Source of the DNA: Siccirubricoccus phaeus
GTDB lineage: Bacteria; Pseudomonadota; Alphaproteobacteria; Acetobacterales; Acetobacteraceae
Assembly (NCBI RefSeq): GCF_008360935.1
Contig: NZ_SRXO01000007.1
Span: 1 to 64,000 of the forward strand
Length of the DNA stretch: 64,000 nucleotides
Direction of reading: 5' to 3'
The translations under genes were made by a program, and so were the position numbers. Below, piece after piece: positions 16,927-25,958 of this stretch. The notes under the pieces are model-generated. The model was not told the origin of the DNA, did not search any database, and worked only from the letters and a program-made list of their open reading frames with translations. How positions within the stretch are numbered: position 1 is the first letter of the stretch; each line of letters opens with the position of its first letter.

Positions 16927-17558
16927 TGTCCGGGGGCGCCGCATCGCCGCCCGGCGGCGCCCAGCCGCCCCAAGGGCCGACCCAGGGCCCCACCCAGGGG
17001 CCGGTCCAAGGGTCACTGCAGGGCGACCCCAGCATGGAGGACATCCTCGCCTCCATCCGCCGCATTCTGAATGAGGAGGAACCCGGCCAGGGCACGGAGC
17101 CGGCCGGGGTGAAGCCGGCCGCCTCGGCGCAGCCTGCCGAGGAGGAGCCGGAGGCCCTGGCCCTGACCGAGGCGATGCTGGTGGAGCCGCCCCCGGCACC
17201 CGCGCCCCCGCCGGGGGCGCCGCCCCCCCCGTCACCGGTCACGGCCCTGCCGCCGGAGCCGGTGGAGCCGCCGCCCCCCGTCCAGCCGGTGGCCCCGCCG
17301 CCGGCCGAGGACCCCGGGACCCTGCTCGCCCCGGCCGCCGCCGCCGCCGCCGTCGCCTCCGTGAGCGGCTTGCTGCGGGCGGTGGCGCAGGAGCGCGCCG
17401 CCCCGGTCTTTCGCGGCGGCCCCTCCATCGAGGATGTGGTGCGGGAGGAATTGCGCCCCCTGTTGAAGGCATGGCTGGACACCCATCTGCCGCCGCTGGT
17501 GGAGCGGCTGGTGCGGGCGGAGATCGAGCGGGTGGTGGGGCGGGCCATCGGCGGCTGA
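16926..17558 (+). CDS. popZ: Polar organising protein PopZ (DUF2497)
   Basis: A 210-residue protein of the alphaproteobacterial PopZ family, which forms a pole-localised scaffold that anchors the chromosome origin region and recruits polarity factors. The conserved N-terminal helix is 'MEDILASIRRILNEEE' near residue 38, the middle is Pro/Ala/Glu-rich and disordered, and the C-terminal oligomerisation region has 'LRPLLKAWLDTHLPPLVERL' followed by 'EIERVVGRAI'. A Gln/Gly/Pro repeat (GPTQGPTQGP) precedes the first helix, unusual in composition. The start overlaps tolC (TGATG). valS follows, as in relatives. Confidence 0.88.
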   Translation: MSGGAASPPGGAQPPQGPTQGPTQGPVQGSLQGDPSMEDILASIRRILNEEEPGQGTEPAGVKPAASAQPAEEEPEALALTEAMLVEPPPAPAPPPGAPPPPSPVTALPPEPVEPPPPVQPVAPPPAEDPGTLLAPAAAAAAVASVSGLLRAVAQERAAPVFRGGPSIEDVVREELRPLLKAWLDTHLPPLVERLVRAEIERVVGRAIGG

Positions 17559-17703
17559 AGCTTCCCCGCCCCGCCCGCGCCTGGCTTCGGCGCCGCGGCA
17601 GGGCGCGGATGGGCGCTGGCCTCCCTGGCGCTGAAGGAGGGCTGCCGGTGCGCCCCTGGGCGCCGGCCGGGCGGCGAGACCCCTTGACGCGGGCGGGGCG
17701 GCG

Positions 17704-20421
17704 ATGGACCTCTCCGCCATGCTGGACAAGACCCTGACCCCGAGCAGCTTCGAGACCCGCCTCTATGAGGGGTGGGAGCGTTCGGGCGCCTTCGCTGCGG
17801 ATCCGAATTCGGCGGCGCAGCCCTTCACCATCATGATTCCGCCGCCGAACGTCACTGGCAGCCTGCATATGGGCCATGCCCTGACCTTCACCATCCAGGA
17901 CACGCTGATCCGCTGGCGGCGGATGCAGGGGCGGGATGCGCTGTGGCAGCCCGGCACGGACCATGCCGGCATCGCCACCCAGATGGTGGTGGAGAGGCTG
18001 CTGGCCGCCGAGGGCAACCAGGACCGCCGCAGCATGGGCCGCGAGGCCTTTCTCGAGCGCGTCTGGCAATGGAAGGCGGAGAGCGGCGGGACCATCACGA
18101 AGCAGCTTCGCCGGCTGGGGGCCAGCCTGGACTGGCCGCGCGAGCGCTTCACCATGGATGAGGGGCTTTCCGCCGCGGTGCGGGAGGTCTTCGTCACCCT
18201 GCACAAGCAGGGGCTGATCTACCGCGACCGGCGCCTGGTGAATTGGGACCCGAAGCTGCTGACCGCCATCTCCGACCTGGAGGTGGAGAGCCGCGAGGTG
18301 AAGGGCAGCCTCTGGCACCTCCGCTACCCGGTCGAAGGCGAGCCGGGCCGTTTCCTGGTGGTGGCGACGACGCGGCCGGAGACCATGCTGGGCGATACCG
18401 CGGTGGCCGTGCATCCTGCGGATGCGCGCTTCGCCGACCTCATCGGCAAGAAGCTGGTCCTGCCGCTGGTCGGGCGCAGCATCCCGGTGGTGGCGGATGA
18501 GTATTCCGACCCGGAGAAGGGCAGCGGCGCGGTGAAGATCACCCCCGCGCATGATTTCAACGATTTCGAGGTGGGCCGCCGCCATGGCCTGCCCATGCCG
18601 AGCGTGCTGGATGCCGAGGCGCGGGTGATGCTGGCCGAGATCGCGGCCGAGCTGCGCGCGGTGGAGGGCGTGGCGGACCCGGCTTTCGTCCAGGGGCTGG
18701 ACGGCAAGGACCGCTTCGCGGCGCGCAAGGCGATCGTGGCGAAGCTGGAGGAGCTGGGGCTGATCGAGACGATCGAGCCCCACACCCATCAGGTGCCGCA
18801 TGGCGACCGCGGCGGCGTGCCGATCGAGCCCCGCCTGACCTGGCAGTGGTATTGCGATGCCGGGACACTCGCAAAACCCTGCGTGGAGGCGGTCGAGACC
18901 GGCCGCATGCGCTTCGTGCCGAAGCAGTGGGAGAACACCTTCTTCGCCTGGATGCGCGACATCCAGCCCTGGTGCGTCTCCCGCCAGCTCTGGTGGGGGC
19001 ACCAGATCCCCGCCTGGTACGGGCCGGAAGGCACGATCTTCGTCGAGAAGACCGAGGCCGAGGCACAGGAAGCGGCGCGCAAGCACTTCGGCCAGGATGT
19101 GCCGCTGGAGCGCGACCCGGATGTGCTGGATACCTGGTTCAGCTCCGCCCTCTGGCCCTTCTCCACGCTGGGCTGGCCGGAGCGGACCAAGGAAGTCGCC
19201 CGCTACTACCCCGGCGACGTGCTGGTGACAGGCTTCGACATCATCTTCTTCTGGGTCGCCCGGATGATGATGATGGGGCAGCACTTCATGGGCGGCGAGG
19301 TACCGTTCCGCGACATCTACATCCACGGCCTGGTCCGCGACGAGAAGGGCCAGAAGATGTCGAAGTCCAAGGGGAACGTCATGGACCCCCTGGAGCTGAT
19401 CGACGCCTATGGCGCGGATGCGCTGCGCTTCACCATCTGCGCCCTGACCGGGCCGGGGCGCGACGTGAAGCTCGGCCGCAAGCGCGTGGAGGATCATCGC
19501 AGCTTCGCCACCAAGCTGTGGAATGCGGCGCGCTTCCTGGAGATGAACGGCATCGCGCCGGAGGCGGCCTGGGACCCGGCGCAGGCCGAGACGCCGCTCG
19601 CCCGCTGGGTGCTGGATGCGGCGAACCGCGCGGTGGCGGAGGCGGATGCGGCGCTGGAAGCCTATCGCTTCGACGAATATGCCGCCGCCTGCTACCGCTT
19701 TGTCTGGGGCGGGTTCTGCGACTGGTTCATCGAATTCGCCAAGCCGGTGCTGAACGGGTCGGAAGGCGCGGAGAAGGCGGAGATCAAGGGCGCGGCGCAG
19801 CATGTGCTGGGGGTGATCCTGCGGCTGCTGCATCCGGTGATGCCCTTCGTGACCGAGGAGCTGTGGGACCGCTTCGGCTACGGCCCGGAATGCAGCCTGA
19901 TCCGCGCCCCCTGGCCGCAGGCGGTGGCGGTGCGGGAGGCCGAGGCGGCGCGGGCCGAGCTGGACTGGGTGGTGGCGCTGGTCACCGAGGTGCGGGCCGC
20001 ACGGGCCGAGGTGAATGTGCCGCCCTCCGTCACCACGCCCCTGCTGGTGAAGGATGCGGCGCCGGAGAGCCTGGCGCGCGCGGCGCGCTGGATCGAGGCG
20101 ATCCGCCGGCTGGGTCGGGTGACGGAGATCACGCCGCTTTCCGGCGAGGCGCCGAAGGGCGTGGCGCAGGTGGTGGTGGGCGAGGCGACGGTGATGCTGC
20201 CGCTTGCCGGCGTCATCGACCTCGGCGCCGAGCGTGCCCGGCTGCTGAAGGCGCGCGGCTCGGCGGAGGGCGAGACGAGGAAGATCGCTGCCAAGCTCGG
20301 CAATGCCGATTTCGTCGCCCGCGCGCCGGAGGAGGTGGTGGAGGAGAATCGCGAGCGCCTGGCGGCGGCCGAGGCCGAGATCGCCCGGCTGGACGCAGCG
20401 CTGGCGCGGATCGCCGGCTGA
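17704..20421 (+). CDS. valS: Valyl-tRNA synthetase
   Basis: A 905-residue class Ia aminoacyl-tRNA synthetase that charges tRNA-Val. The HIGH motif is 'HMGH' at residues 55-58 within 'PPPNVTGSLHMGHAL'; the editing (CP1) domain has 'ATTRPETMLGDTAVAVHP'; KMSKS lies at 551-555. A C-terminal coiled coil ('RERLAAAEAEIARLDAALA') ends the protein, as in normal ValRS. It follows popZ by 145 bases. Confidence 0.97.
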   Translation: MDLSAMLDKTLTPSSFETRLYEGWERSGAFAADPNSAAQPFTIMIPPPNVTGSLHMGHALTFTIQDTLIRWRRMQGRDALWQPGTDHAGIATQMVVERLLAAEGNQDRRSMGREAFLERVWQWKAESGGTITKQLRRLGASLDWPRERFTMDEGLSAAVREVFVTLHKQGLIYRDRRLVNWDPKLLTAISDLEVESREVKGSLWHLRYPVEGEPGRFLVVATTRPETMLGDTAVAVHPADARFADLIGKKLVLPLVGRSIPVVADEYSDPEKGSGAVKITPAHDFNDFEVGRRHGLPMPSVLDAEARVMLAEIAAELRAVEGVADPAFVQGLDGKDRFAARKAIVAKLEELGLIETIEPHTHQVPHGDRGGVPIEPRLTWQWYCDAGTLAKPCVEAVETGRMRFVPKQWENTFFAWMRDIQPWCVSRQLWWGHQIPAWYGPEGTIFVEKTEAEAQEAARKHFGQDVPLERDPDVLDTWFSSALWPFSTLGWPERTKEVARYYPGDVLVTGFDIIFFWVARMMMMGQHFMGGEVPFRDIYIHGLVRDEKGQKMSKSKGNVMDPLELIDAYGADALRFTICALTGPGRDVKLGRKRVEDHRSFATKLWNAARFLEMNGIAPEAAWDPAQAETPLARWVLDAANRAVAEADAALEAYRFDEYAAACYRFVWGGFCDWFIEFAKPVLNGSEGAEKAEIKGAAQHVLGVILRLLHPVMPFVTEELWDRFGYGPECSLIRAPWPQAVAVREAEAARAELDWVVALVTEVRAARAEVNVPPSVTTPLLVKDAAPESLARAARWIEAIRRLGRVTEITPLSGEAPKGVAQVVVGEATVMLPLAGVIDLGAERARLLKARGSAEGETRKIAAKLGNADFVARAPEEVVEENRERLAAAEAEIARLDAALARIAG

Positions 20422-20445
20422 GCCAGGGGGCCGGCGGGCGAGTTC

Positions 20446-20547
20446 GGAGCGTGATCGCCTGAGGCGGGTTCGCCGAACGGGAAGCACGCGATCCAACAAG
20501 GCGCCGGAGCGTCAGGCGCGAGCGAAGGCGAACGCATCGCGCTCCGG
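20446..20547. repeat. Two-hairpin dispersed repeat, copy B
   Basis: GGAGCGTGATCGCCTGAGGCGGGTTCGCCGAA... ends GCGCTCC. It has the same order of dyads as the consensus, and shares with copy C the middle 'CAACAAGGCGCCGGAGCG'/'GAGCGAAGGCGAACGC'. It lies 25 bases after the valS stop, between convergent valS and rlmE, so it may also serve as their terminator. Confidence 0.75.
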
Positions 20548-20576
20548 GCTGGCGGCGCGGCGGCAACGCGCCGCCT

Positions 20577-21248
20577 TCAATCACCCGGCCTGAAGCCGGT
20601 CGCCACCACGTAGAGCTCCGCGCTGTCCTTCCGGCTGGCCGGCGGCTTGGCATGGCGCACCGTGGCGAAGCGGCGCTTCAGGGTTTCCAGCAGCGCCTTC
20701 TCCGTGCCGCCCTGGAACACCTTGGCGACGAAGCCGCCGCCCGGCGCCAGCACCTTCAGCGTGAAATCCAGCGCCAGCTCCACCAGGCCGATGATGCGCA
20801 GATGGTCTGTCGCGTTATGCCCCGTGGTGTTCGGCGCCATGTCCGAGAGGACGAGGTCGGCCGGCCCGTCCAGCGCCGCGAGCACCGCCGCCTCCGCCGC
20901 CGGGTCCTCGAAATCCCCCTGCAGCAGGGTGGCGCCGGCGATCGGGTCCATGTGCAGCAAATCCAGCGCCACCACGCGGCCGGCGCCGCGCTGCACCGCC
21001 ACCTGGGTCCAGCCCCCCGGCGCGGCGCCGAGATCGACCACCCGCTGCCCCTTCTTCAGCAGGTGGAAGCGCTCATCCAGCTCGATCAGCTTGAAGGCGG
21101 CGCGGCTGCGGAAGCCTTGCGCCTGGGCGGCGCGCACATAGGGGTCGTTGAGCTGGCGCTCCAGCCATTTCTGGCTGGCGGTGGTGCGGCCCTTGGCGGT
21201 GCGCAGCCGCGTGGTCAGGCCGCGCCCGCCGGGCGGTGGCGAAGGCAT
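20577..21248 (-). CDS. rlmE: 23S rRNA (uridine-2'-O)-methyltransferase RlmE (FtsJ)
   Basis: A 223-residue SAM-dependent enzyme that methylates the ribose of U2552 in 23S rRNA. Motif I is 'VVDLGAAPGGWTQVAV'; the catalytic K-D-K-E set is visible as 'SRAAFKL', 'LSDMAPNTTG', 'FVAKVFQGG' and 'SAELYVVATG'. It begins 15 bases after the ppx-like gene on the same strand, so the two form an operon. The length is normal for the family. Confidence 0.93.
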   Translation of the reverse strand: MPSPPPGGRGLTTRLRTAKGRTTASQKWLERQLNDPYVRAAQAQGFRSRAAFKLIELDERFHLLKKGQRVVDLGAAPGGWTQVAVQRGAGRVVALDLLHMDPIAGATLLQGDFEDPAAEAAVLAALDGPADLVLSDMAPNTTGHNATDHLRIIGLVELALDFTLKVLAPGGGFVAKVFQGGTEKALLETLKRRFATVRHAKPPASRKDSAELYVVATGFRPGD

Positions 21249-21263
21249 GCGAACGGGATTCCT

Positions 21264-22376
21264 TCAGCAGCCGCGGCGATACCCGGCCTGGCGGCCCGCC
21301 CGGTCGGCGCGGATCATACGCATCAGCATGCCCTCGCGCAGGCCCCGGTCGGCGACGGTCAGCACCGGCACCGGCCAGAGCTGGCGGATGGCGGCATAGA
21401 TGGCGCAGCCGGGCAGGACGAATTCCACCCGTTCCGGCCCGACGCAGGGGTGGGCAGCGAGGCCGGCGCGGCCGAGGGCGAAGAGGTCGCCCAGCGCCTG
21501 GTCCGCCACCGCGCGGTCCAGCCGGCAGCCATCCACCAGGGGGCGGCGGTAGCGGGGCAGGGCGAGGGCGACGCCGGCCAGGGTGGTGACGGTGCCGCTG
21601 GTGCCGATGAGACGGACGCCGCCGGCGCGGATCTCCTGCCCGATGCAATGGACACGGTCGAAGGCCTCGAGCTGCGCTGCCACCTCTTCCACCACCGCGG
21701 AGAAGCCGCTTTCGGTGAAGCAGGAGGAGCCGGCGCGCTCCGCCAGGGTGACGACGCCGAGGGGGAGGGAGATGTAGCCGATCAGCTCCGCGCTGGAAGG
21801 GCCATGGCCGGCGCGGACGCGGATCCAGGCGATTTCCGTGCTGCCGCCGCCGATGTCGAAGAGCAGGGCGCGGCGGTCGCCTTCTTCCAGCAGCGGGGTG
21901 CAGCTTTCCATCGCCAGCTCCGCCTCTTCCCGGGCGGAGATGATGCGGGGGCGGAGGCCGGTGGCGGCCTCGACGCGGGCGAGGAAGGCGGGGCCGTTGC
22001 CGGCGCGGCGGCAGGCTTCCGTCGCCACCGCCTGCAGGGCGCGCACCGGGCGGCGGTGCAGCTTCTCCGCGCAGGCGGCCAAGGCGCCCAGGGCGCGGTC
22101 CATGGCGGCTTCGGCAAGCTGGCCGGTGGTGGCCAGGCCCTCACCCAGCCGGACGATGCGGCTGAAACTGTCCAGCACCCGGAAGCCGTTGCCGCAAGGG
22201 GCGCCGACCAGCAGCCGGCAGTTATTGGTGCCGAGATCGAGCGCGGCATAGGCCGGCGCGCCCCCATGGCGCAGCAGCGCCGGGGCCTGGGGCAGGCATT
22301 CCCGCGCCGTCGCCGGGGCGGGATGCACGGGGCCCCCCGCTGCCGGGAGACCGATGGGAATGGCGTCATCGGGCAT
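21264..22376 (-). CDS. Exopolyphosphatase / guanosine pentaphosphate phosphatase (Ppx/GppA)
   Basis: A 370-residue ASKHA-fold phosphatase acting on polyphosphate or pppGpp. Phosphate-binding loops: 'AALDLGTNNCRLLVG' near residue 45, 'FDIGGGSTEIAW' in the middle and 'GTSGTVTTLA' later. The start at ATG 22376 is chosen; the open frame extends to 22448 without a site. The C-terminal HD-type domain of long Ppx is absent, so this is the short alphaproteobacterial form. It is upstream of rlmE in one operon. Confidence 0.87.
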   Translation of the reverse strand: MPDDAIPIGLPAAGGPVHPAPATARECLPQAPALLRHGGAPAYAALDLGTNNCRLLVGAPCGNGFRVLDSFSRIVRLGEGLATTGQLAEAAMDRALGALAACAEKLHRRPVRALQAVATEACRRAGNGPAFLARVEAATGLRPRIISAREEAELAMESCTPLLEEGDRRALLFDIGGGSTEIAWIRVRAGHGPSSAELIGYISLPLGVVTLAERAGSSCFTESGFSAVVEEVAAQLEAFDRVHCIGQEIRAGGVRLIGTSGTVTTLAGVALALPRYRRPLVDGCRLDRAVADQALGDLFALGRAGLAAHPCVGPERVEFVLPGCAIYAAIRQLWPVPVLTVADRGLREGMLMRMIRADRAGRQAGYRRGC

Positions 22377-22549
22377 GGTTGGGCCAAGGGTTGCGGGTGC
22401 GGTCAGGCCGCCTCCCTCCATGATCCGGTGATGTAGTGCCCCGGGCAAGCGCTTTCATCCTTCGGGCAGTTGCGGAGCCCCGAATGAAGTGGTAGCACCC
22501 CGCTCCGCGCCGGCCGGAAGGCCCTGCGGCGGTCCCCGGGCGGTCCCGG

Positions 22550-22623
22550 TGGGGGATAGTTTAACGGTAGAACTCCCGACTCTGACTCGGGCAGTCTTGG
22601 TTCGAATCCAGGTCCCCCAGCCA
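22550..22623 (+). tRNA. tRNA-Gln (anticodon CTG), CCA encoded
   Basis: From 22550: TGGGGGA acceptor, D arm with GTTTAACGGTAGAAC, anticodon stem CCCGA/TCGGG around CTCTGAC with CTG, T arm with GGTTCGAATCC, acceptor TCCCCCA, then G and CCA (22621-22623). The weak U1-A72 pair at the acceptor end is typical of tRNA-Gln. Confidence 0.93.
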
Positions 22624-22648
22624 TGCCGCGTAGAACCTTTCCGACATC

Positions 22649-22666
22649 GCAGGGAAGGAACCCTGC
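22649..22666 (+). terminator. Hairpin after tRNA-Gln
   Basis: GCAGGG-AAGGAA-CCCTGC lies 26 bases after the tRNA. It lacks a clear T-run, so a terminator role is inferred from position. Confidence 0.4.
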
Positions 22667-22866
22667 CCGGTAGCGCGGTGCCGTGCGCGCGTGGCGCTGC
22701 GCCCATCCGGAAGCGGGGCCGGCGCCTGCGCAGAGATCGCCGGCCGCTTCAGGGCGGCGCTCCCTGCTCGTGCCGCCCCCGGACCGTAACACTCCGCCCG
22801 CTGCCCAGCCCGCTCCGCCCCTGATATGGTGAGGCACGACCCGCAGCATGGGCGGAGGGGAGAGAG

Positions 22867-23295
22867 ATGGCAGACAACGGCTTCCGGCCCGATCAGGACC
22901 TCACGCGCATGCTGGCGGAATTCCGCCTGCCCAGGATGCCGGATCTCGACACCCTTGCAGCCGCGCAGCGGCGCAATCTGGAAGCCCTTTCCGCCGCCAA
23001 CCGGGTGGCGCTGGAGGGCGCCCAGGCGGTGGCGCGGCGGCATATGGAAATCCTGCAATCCGCCATGGCCGACATGACCGAGGCGATGAGCGGGTTGACC
23101 GCCCAGGAAACGCCCCAGGCCAAGGCCGCCCGCCAGGCGGAGCTGCTGAAGGCCACCTATGAGAAGGCCGTCGCCAACATGCGCGAGGTGGCCGATCTCA
23201 TCCAGAAGTCGAACGCCGAAGCGCTCGCCCTGCTGAACAAGCGCTTCACCGAGGCGATGGACGAAGTGAAGCAACTCATGGCCAAGCAGGGCTGA
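22867..23295 (+). CDS. Phasin-family protein
   Basis: A 142-residue, all-helical, soluble protein. 'NLEALSAANRVALEGAQAVARRHMEILQ' (quoted in parts: 'NLEALSAANRVALEG', 'ARRHMEILQ') and the C-terminal 'NAEALALLNKRFTEAMDEV' fit phasins, which coat polyhydroxyalkanoate granules. The heptad pattern supports coiled coils. A GGAGGGGAGAGAG site precedes ATG 22867. It is transcribed toward the flagellar block, from which it is separated by a two-hairpin terminator repeat. Confidence 0.8.
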   Translation: MADNGFRPDQDLTRMLAEFRLPRMPDLDTLAAAQRRNLEALSAANRVALEGAQAVARRHMEILQSAMADMTEAMSGLTAQETPQAKAARQAELLKATYEKAVANMREVADLIQKSNAEALALLNKRFTEAMDEVKQLMAKQG

Positions 23296-23334
23296 TCCCA
23301 AGCCCGCTGCCGGGTGCGTCGGCCCCGCTGCCAG

Positions 23335-23402
23335 ACTCAAGGTTTCCAAAGGCCTTTCGGCCTTTGGTAGGGGGAGTTTGAGGGGGACAAAGTCCCCCTC
23401 AA
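23335..23402. terminator. Bidirectional two-hairpin terminator repeat, copy 1
   Basis: CCAAAGGCC-TTTC-GGCCTTTGG is followed by GAGGGGGAC-AAA-GTCCCCCTC. The 68-base unit recurs at 28612-28679 with one mismatch. Both copies lie between convergent genes; here the last bases supply the stop codon of the minus-strand flgN-like gene. Confidence 0.75.
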
Positions 23403-23824
23403 GCCTTCGTCGCCATCGCCAGCGGCGGCGGCTGCCGCGCCGCCCCCGGCCGCCCCAGCGCGCTGTAGCCCGGCGCCGTATTCTTCGGCAGCGCCGCCGT
23501 CGCGATGGTTTCGATCACCTTCGCCTGGATGGCGATGGCGCGTTCCAGCAGGGCGCGGTTTTCCTCGCCCAGGCGCTGCAGCCGGCTGGCCATCTCCTCC
23601 GCCGATTGCCGCATCTTCCCATCCGCCCGGCTGCCGGTCTTCGTCGCTGCCGCATAGGCCGCGGCGAAGGCGTCCGAGGCCTGCAATTTGGCCGAGGCCA
23701 GCCCCGCCGCGCGCGGCATGTCCAGCGAGACCAGCGCCTCGTTCTCCGCCCGCAGCGCCTCCGCCAGGCGCTGGCCGGCGAGCAGCAGGGCATCCAGCAT
23801 CATCATCTCCGGCCTCTCCTTCAT
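23399..23824 (-). CDS. FlgN-like flagellar protein
   Basis: A 141-residue helical protein ('ALRAENEALVSLDMPRAAGL' and 'LQRLGEENRALLERAIAIQ') that fits the FlgN-like export chaperones for hook-associated proteins found downstream of flgI in alphaproteobacteria. It overlaps the rod-binding gene by 4 bases (ATGA), so it is co-translated. Its last codons run into the terminator repeat, giving the C-terminus 'AMATKA'. Sequence similarity is loose, as usual for this family, and context carries much of the call. Confidence 0.7.
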   Translation of the reverse strand: MKERPEMMMLDALLLAGQRLAEALRAENEALVSLDMPRAAGLASAKLQASDAFAAAYAAATKTGSRADGKMRQSAEEMASRLQRLGEENRALLERAIAIQAKVIETIATAALPKNTAPGYSALGRPGAARQPPPLAMATKA

Positions 23825-24108
23825 CGTGGGGGGATCTCCATGCCCTGGCGCCGCAGCATTTCCCGCAGGATGGCGTCGCCCAGGCCGAGCCCCTGGCCGC
23901 CGCGCACCGCCCGCTCGGCGATGGCGTCCACCAGCATGGGCTGCCAGCTTGCCTCCGCCGCCCCGCCACCGAAGAAGCCGCGGCTCTGGTCGGCGGTCGC
24001 GAAGGCCGGTTTCAACAGGGCCGCGAAGGCCTGGGCCTCGAAGGCCCGGGCCGCCTCGCGCAGCCGGGGGGGGATGGCGGCAAGCTGGGCGGGGGTCAGG
24101 CCCGGCAT
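23821..24108 (-). CDS. Rod-binding protein (FlgJ N-terminal domain-like)
   Basis: A 95-residue protein with 'AARAFEAQAFAALLKPAF' and the C-terminal 'GLGLGDAILREMLRRQGME', typical of the rod-binding domain that caps flagellar rod assembly in the periplasm. The peptidoglycan-hydrolase half of enterobacterial FlgJ is absent, as is normal in alphaproteobacteria. It overlaps flgI by one base and the FlgN-like gene by four, giving a tight operon. Confidence 0.85.
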   Translation of the reverse strand: MPGLTPAQLAAIPPRLREAARAFEAQAFAALLKPAFATADQSRGFFGGGAAEASWQPMLVDAIAERAVRGGQGLGLGDAILREMLRRQGMEIPPR

Positions 24109-25244
24109 CAGCGCAACTCCAGGTCGGCCTGCAGCGCGCCGGCGGCCTTGATGGCCTGCAGGATGCTGATCAGATCGCGCGGACCGACGCCGAGGGAGTT
24201 CAGCCCCCGCACCAGATCCTGCAGGGAAATGCCGCCGGCGAGCACGCCGACGCGGCGGTCGGCCTGGTCGTCCACCTCGATATTGGTGCGCGGCACTACC
24301 ACCGTCTCGCCATTGGCCAGCGGGTTGGGCTGGCTCACCTGCGGCGTCTCGGTCACCCGGATGGTCAGGTTCCCCTGGGCGATCGCTACGGTGGAAACCC
24401 GCACATTGCTGCCCATGACGATGGTGCCGGAGGATTCCTCGATGACCACCCGGGCGATCTGGTCCGGTTCCACCCGGAGCTGCTCGATGCCGGCGAGGAA
24501 GCCCATGGCGTCGCGGCCGACGAGGTTCAGCGTCACCGTCCGCGGGTCCTGCGCCGTCGCCGCCCCCGGGGCGGCGCGGTTGATGGCGACGGCGATGCGG
24601 CGGGCCGTGGTCAGGTCCGGATTGCGCAGCGCCAGGCGCAGCGTGTTGCGGCCGGCGAGGGAGAAAGGCACTTCCCGCTCCACGATGGCGCCGTTGGCGA
24701 TGCGCGCCGCGGTCGGCACACCGCGCTGCACGCTGGCCCCGGCCCCGCGGGCGGCGATGGCGCCGGTCGCGACCGCCCCCTGGGAGACGGCATAGACCTC
24801 CCCATCCGCACCCAGCAGCGGGGTGACGACCAGGGTGCCGCCCTGGAGGTTGGTGGCATCGCCCAGGGCGGAGACGGCGACGTCGATGCGGCTGCCCGGC
24901 CGGGCGAAGGCGGGCAGGTTGGCCGTCACCATCACCGCCGCGACGTTCCGGGTGTCCAGCCGGGTCTCGTTGTCCCTGGTGTTGATGCCGAGGCGTTCCA
25001 GCATGCCGATCAGGGTCTGGCGGGTGAAGATGGAGGTGCGGAGCCGGTCCCCCGTGCCGTTCAACCCGACCACCAGGCCGTAGCCGACGAGCTGGTTGTC
25101 CCGGACGCCCTCGACATCCGCGATGTCCTTGATCCGCACCGGCTGGGCCTGGGCAGGTGCGGGGAGGGCAAGCGTGGAGAGCAGCGCCGTCATGGCCGCC
25201 GCCGCCAAGGCGATTTTCGCCCTTGCGAAAGCAATTTTGGCCAC
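24108..25244 (-). CDS. flgI: Flagellar P-ring protein FlgI
   Basis: A 378-residue periplasmic ring protein. Signal peptide about residues 1-34, ending 'LPAPAQAQ'. The mature start 'VRIKDIADVEGVRDNQLVGY' and 'GLVVGLNGTGDRL' are diagnostic; 'TNLQGGTLVVTPL' and the C-terminal 'GISLQDLVRGLNSLGVGPRD' are conserved. The start is GTG 25244, preceded by GGAGAG; the open frame continues far upstream (to 26606) only as an antisense shadow of fliX and dksA. It heads the operon that includes the rod-binding and FlgN-like genes and is divergent from fliX. Confidence 0.93.
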   Translation of the reverse strand: MAKIAFARAKIALAAAAMTALLSTLALPAPAQAQPVRIKDIADVEGVRDNQLVGYGLVVGLNGTGDRLRTSIFTRQTLIGMLERLGINTRDNETRLDTRNVAAVMVTANLPAFARPGSRIDVAVSALGDATNLQGGTLVVTPLLGADGEVYAVSQGAVATGAIAARGAGASVQRGVPTAARIANGAIVEREVPFSLAGRNTLRLALRNPDLTTARRIAVAINRAAPGAATAQDPRTVTLNLVGRDAMGFLAGIEQLRVEPDQIARVVIEESSGTIVMGSNVRVSTVAIAQGNLTIRVTETPQVSQPNPLANGETVVVPRTNIEVDDQADRRVGVLAGGISLQDLVRGLNSLGVGPRDLISILQAIKAAGALQADLELR

Positions 25245-25407
25245 GCTGCTCTCCGTCCTGTGGATTTCAGGGACGGCCACCCTGGCCGCCCCTGCTCTGC
25301 GGGGGCAGGTGGCAACCCCCGTGCCAGGGTTTCGCCGGGGTTCAGGCGGCAAGGATTGCCCGGGGCAGGACCGGATTGCCGGGCGGGCCGGGTGCAGGAG
25401 GCAGGAA
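25245..25407. promoter_or_regulatory. Divergent promoter region of flgI and fliX
   Basis: A 163-base gap between two flagellar genes reading away from each other; both promoters must lie here. I could not pick a clear sigma-54 (GG-N10-GC) or sigma-28 site with confidence, because G+C-rich dinucleotides match by chance. Confidence 0.4.
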
Positions 25408-25827
25408 ATGCGCGGTGTGGGCGGGGTGGGCGGGCCGGGGCCGGTCAGCGGCAAGCGCGGGCCCGGGCGGGCGGGCGCCAGCGGCTTCGCGGTGCCGGCC
25501 GGCGGGGCGGCGGCCAGCGCCCGCGCCGAGGCGGCTGCCGCCGCCGCGCCGCTCGGCCTGCTGGCCTTGCAGGAGCAGGGGGCGGAGCGCCGGCGGGATG
25601 CCGCGGCGCGGCGCCGGGCGACCTCCCTGCTGGAGGAGCTGAACGGGCTGCAGCGGGAGCTGCTGGACGGCCGCCCGGACCCGGAACGGCTCCGCCGCCT
25701 GGCAGCGCTGCAGCAAGGGGACGCGGCGGAAGACCCGGCGTTGCAGGAGGCGCTGGAGGGCATCCTGCTGCGCAGCCGCATCGAGCTGGCCCGGCGGGGC
25801 TGGGAAGATAGCCTGAACGACTCGTGA
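25408..25827 (+). CDS. fliX: Flagellar assembly regulator FliX
   Basis: A 139-residue protein. The C-terminal part, 'LGLLALQEQGAERRRDAAAR' then 'LLEELNGLQRELLDG' and 'QEALEGILLRSRIELARR', matches FliX, which in Caulobacter partners FlbD to couple class II flagellar assembly to later gene expression. The Gly/Ala-rich N-terminus is typical. ATG 25408 lies just after an AGGAGGCAGG site. It is divergent from flgI, the known arrangement, and dksA follows. Confidence 0.85.
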   Translation: MRGVGGVGGPGPVSGKRGPGRAGASGFAVPAGGAAASARAEAAAAAAPLGLLALQEQGAERRRDAAARRRATSLLEELNGLQRELLDGRPDPERLRRLAALQQGDAAEDPALQEALEGILLRSRIELARRGWEDSLNDS

Positions 25828-25958
25828 AAAACGCGGAGTATCAGGAATTTGCGAGGACGCAACCCCTTGGCGGAAAGGGGCTGGCGCCTGTATGGTCCGC
25901 CCGCCTCGGGGGTCGGCGCGACGGGCCCTGCCTCCAGGGGCTTGGGGCCGTCCAGACC

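Noticed and set aside
17239-20499. A 1086-codon open frame on the minus strand across valS and popZ
   Set aside because: It is antisense to clear genes; high G+C removes stop codons from the opposite strand. The translation is His/Arg-rich low-quality sequence with no domain.
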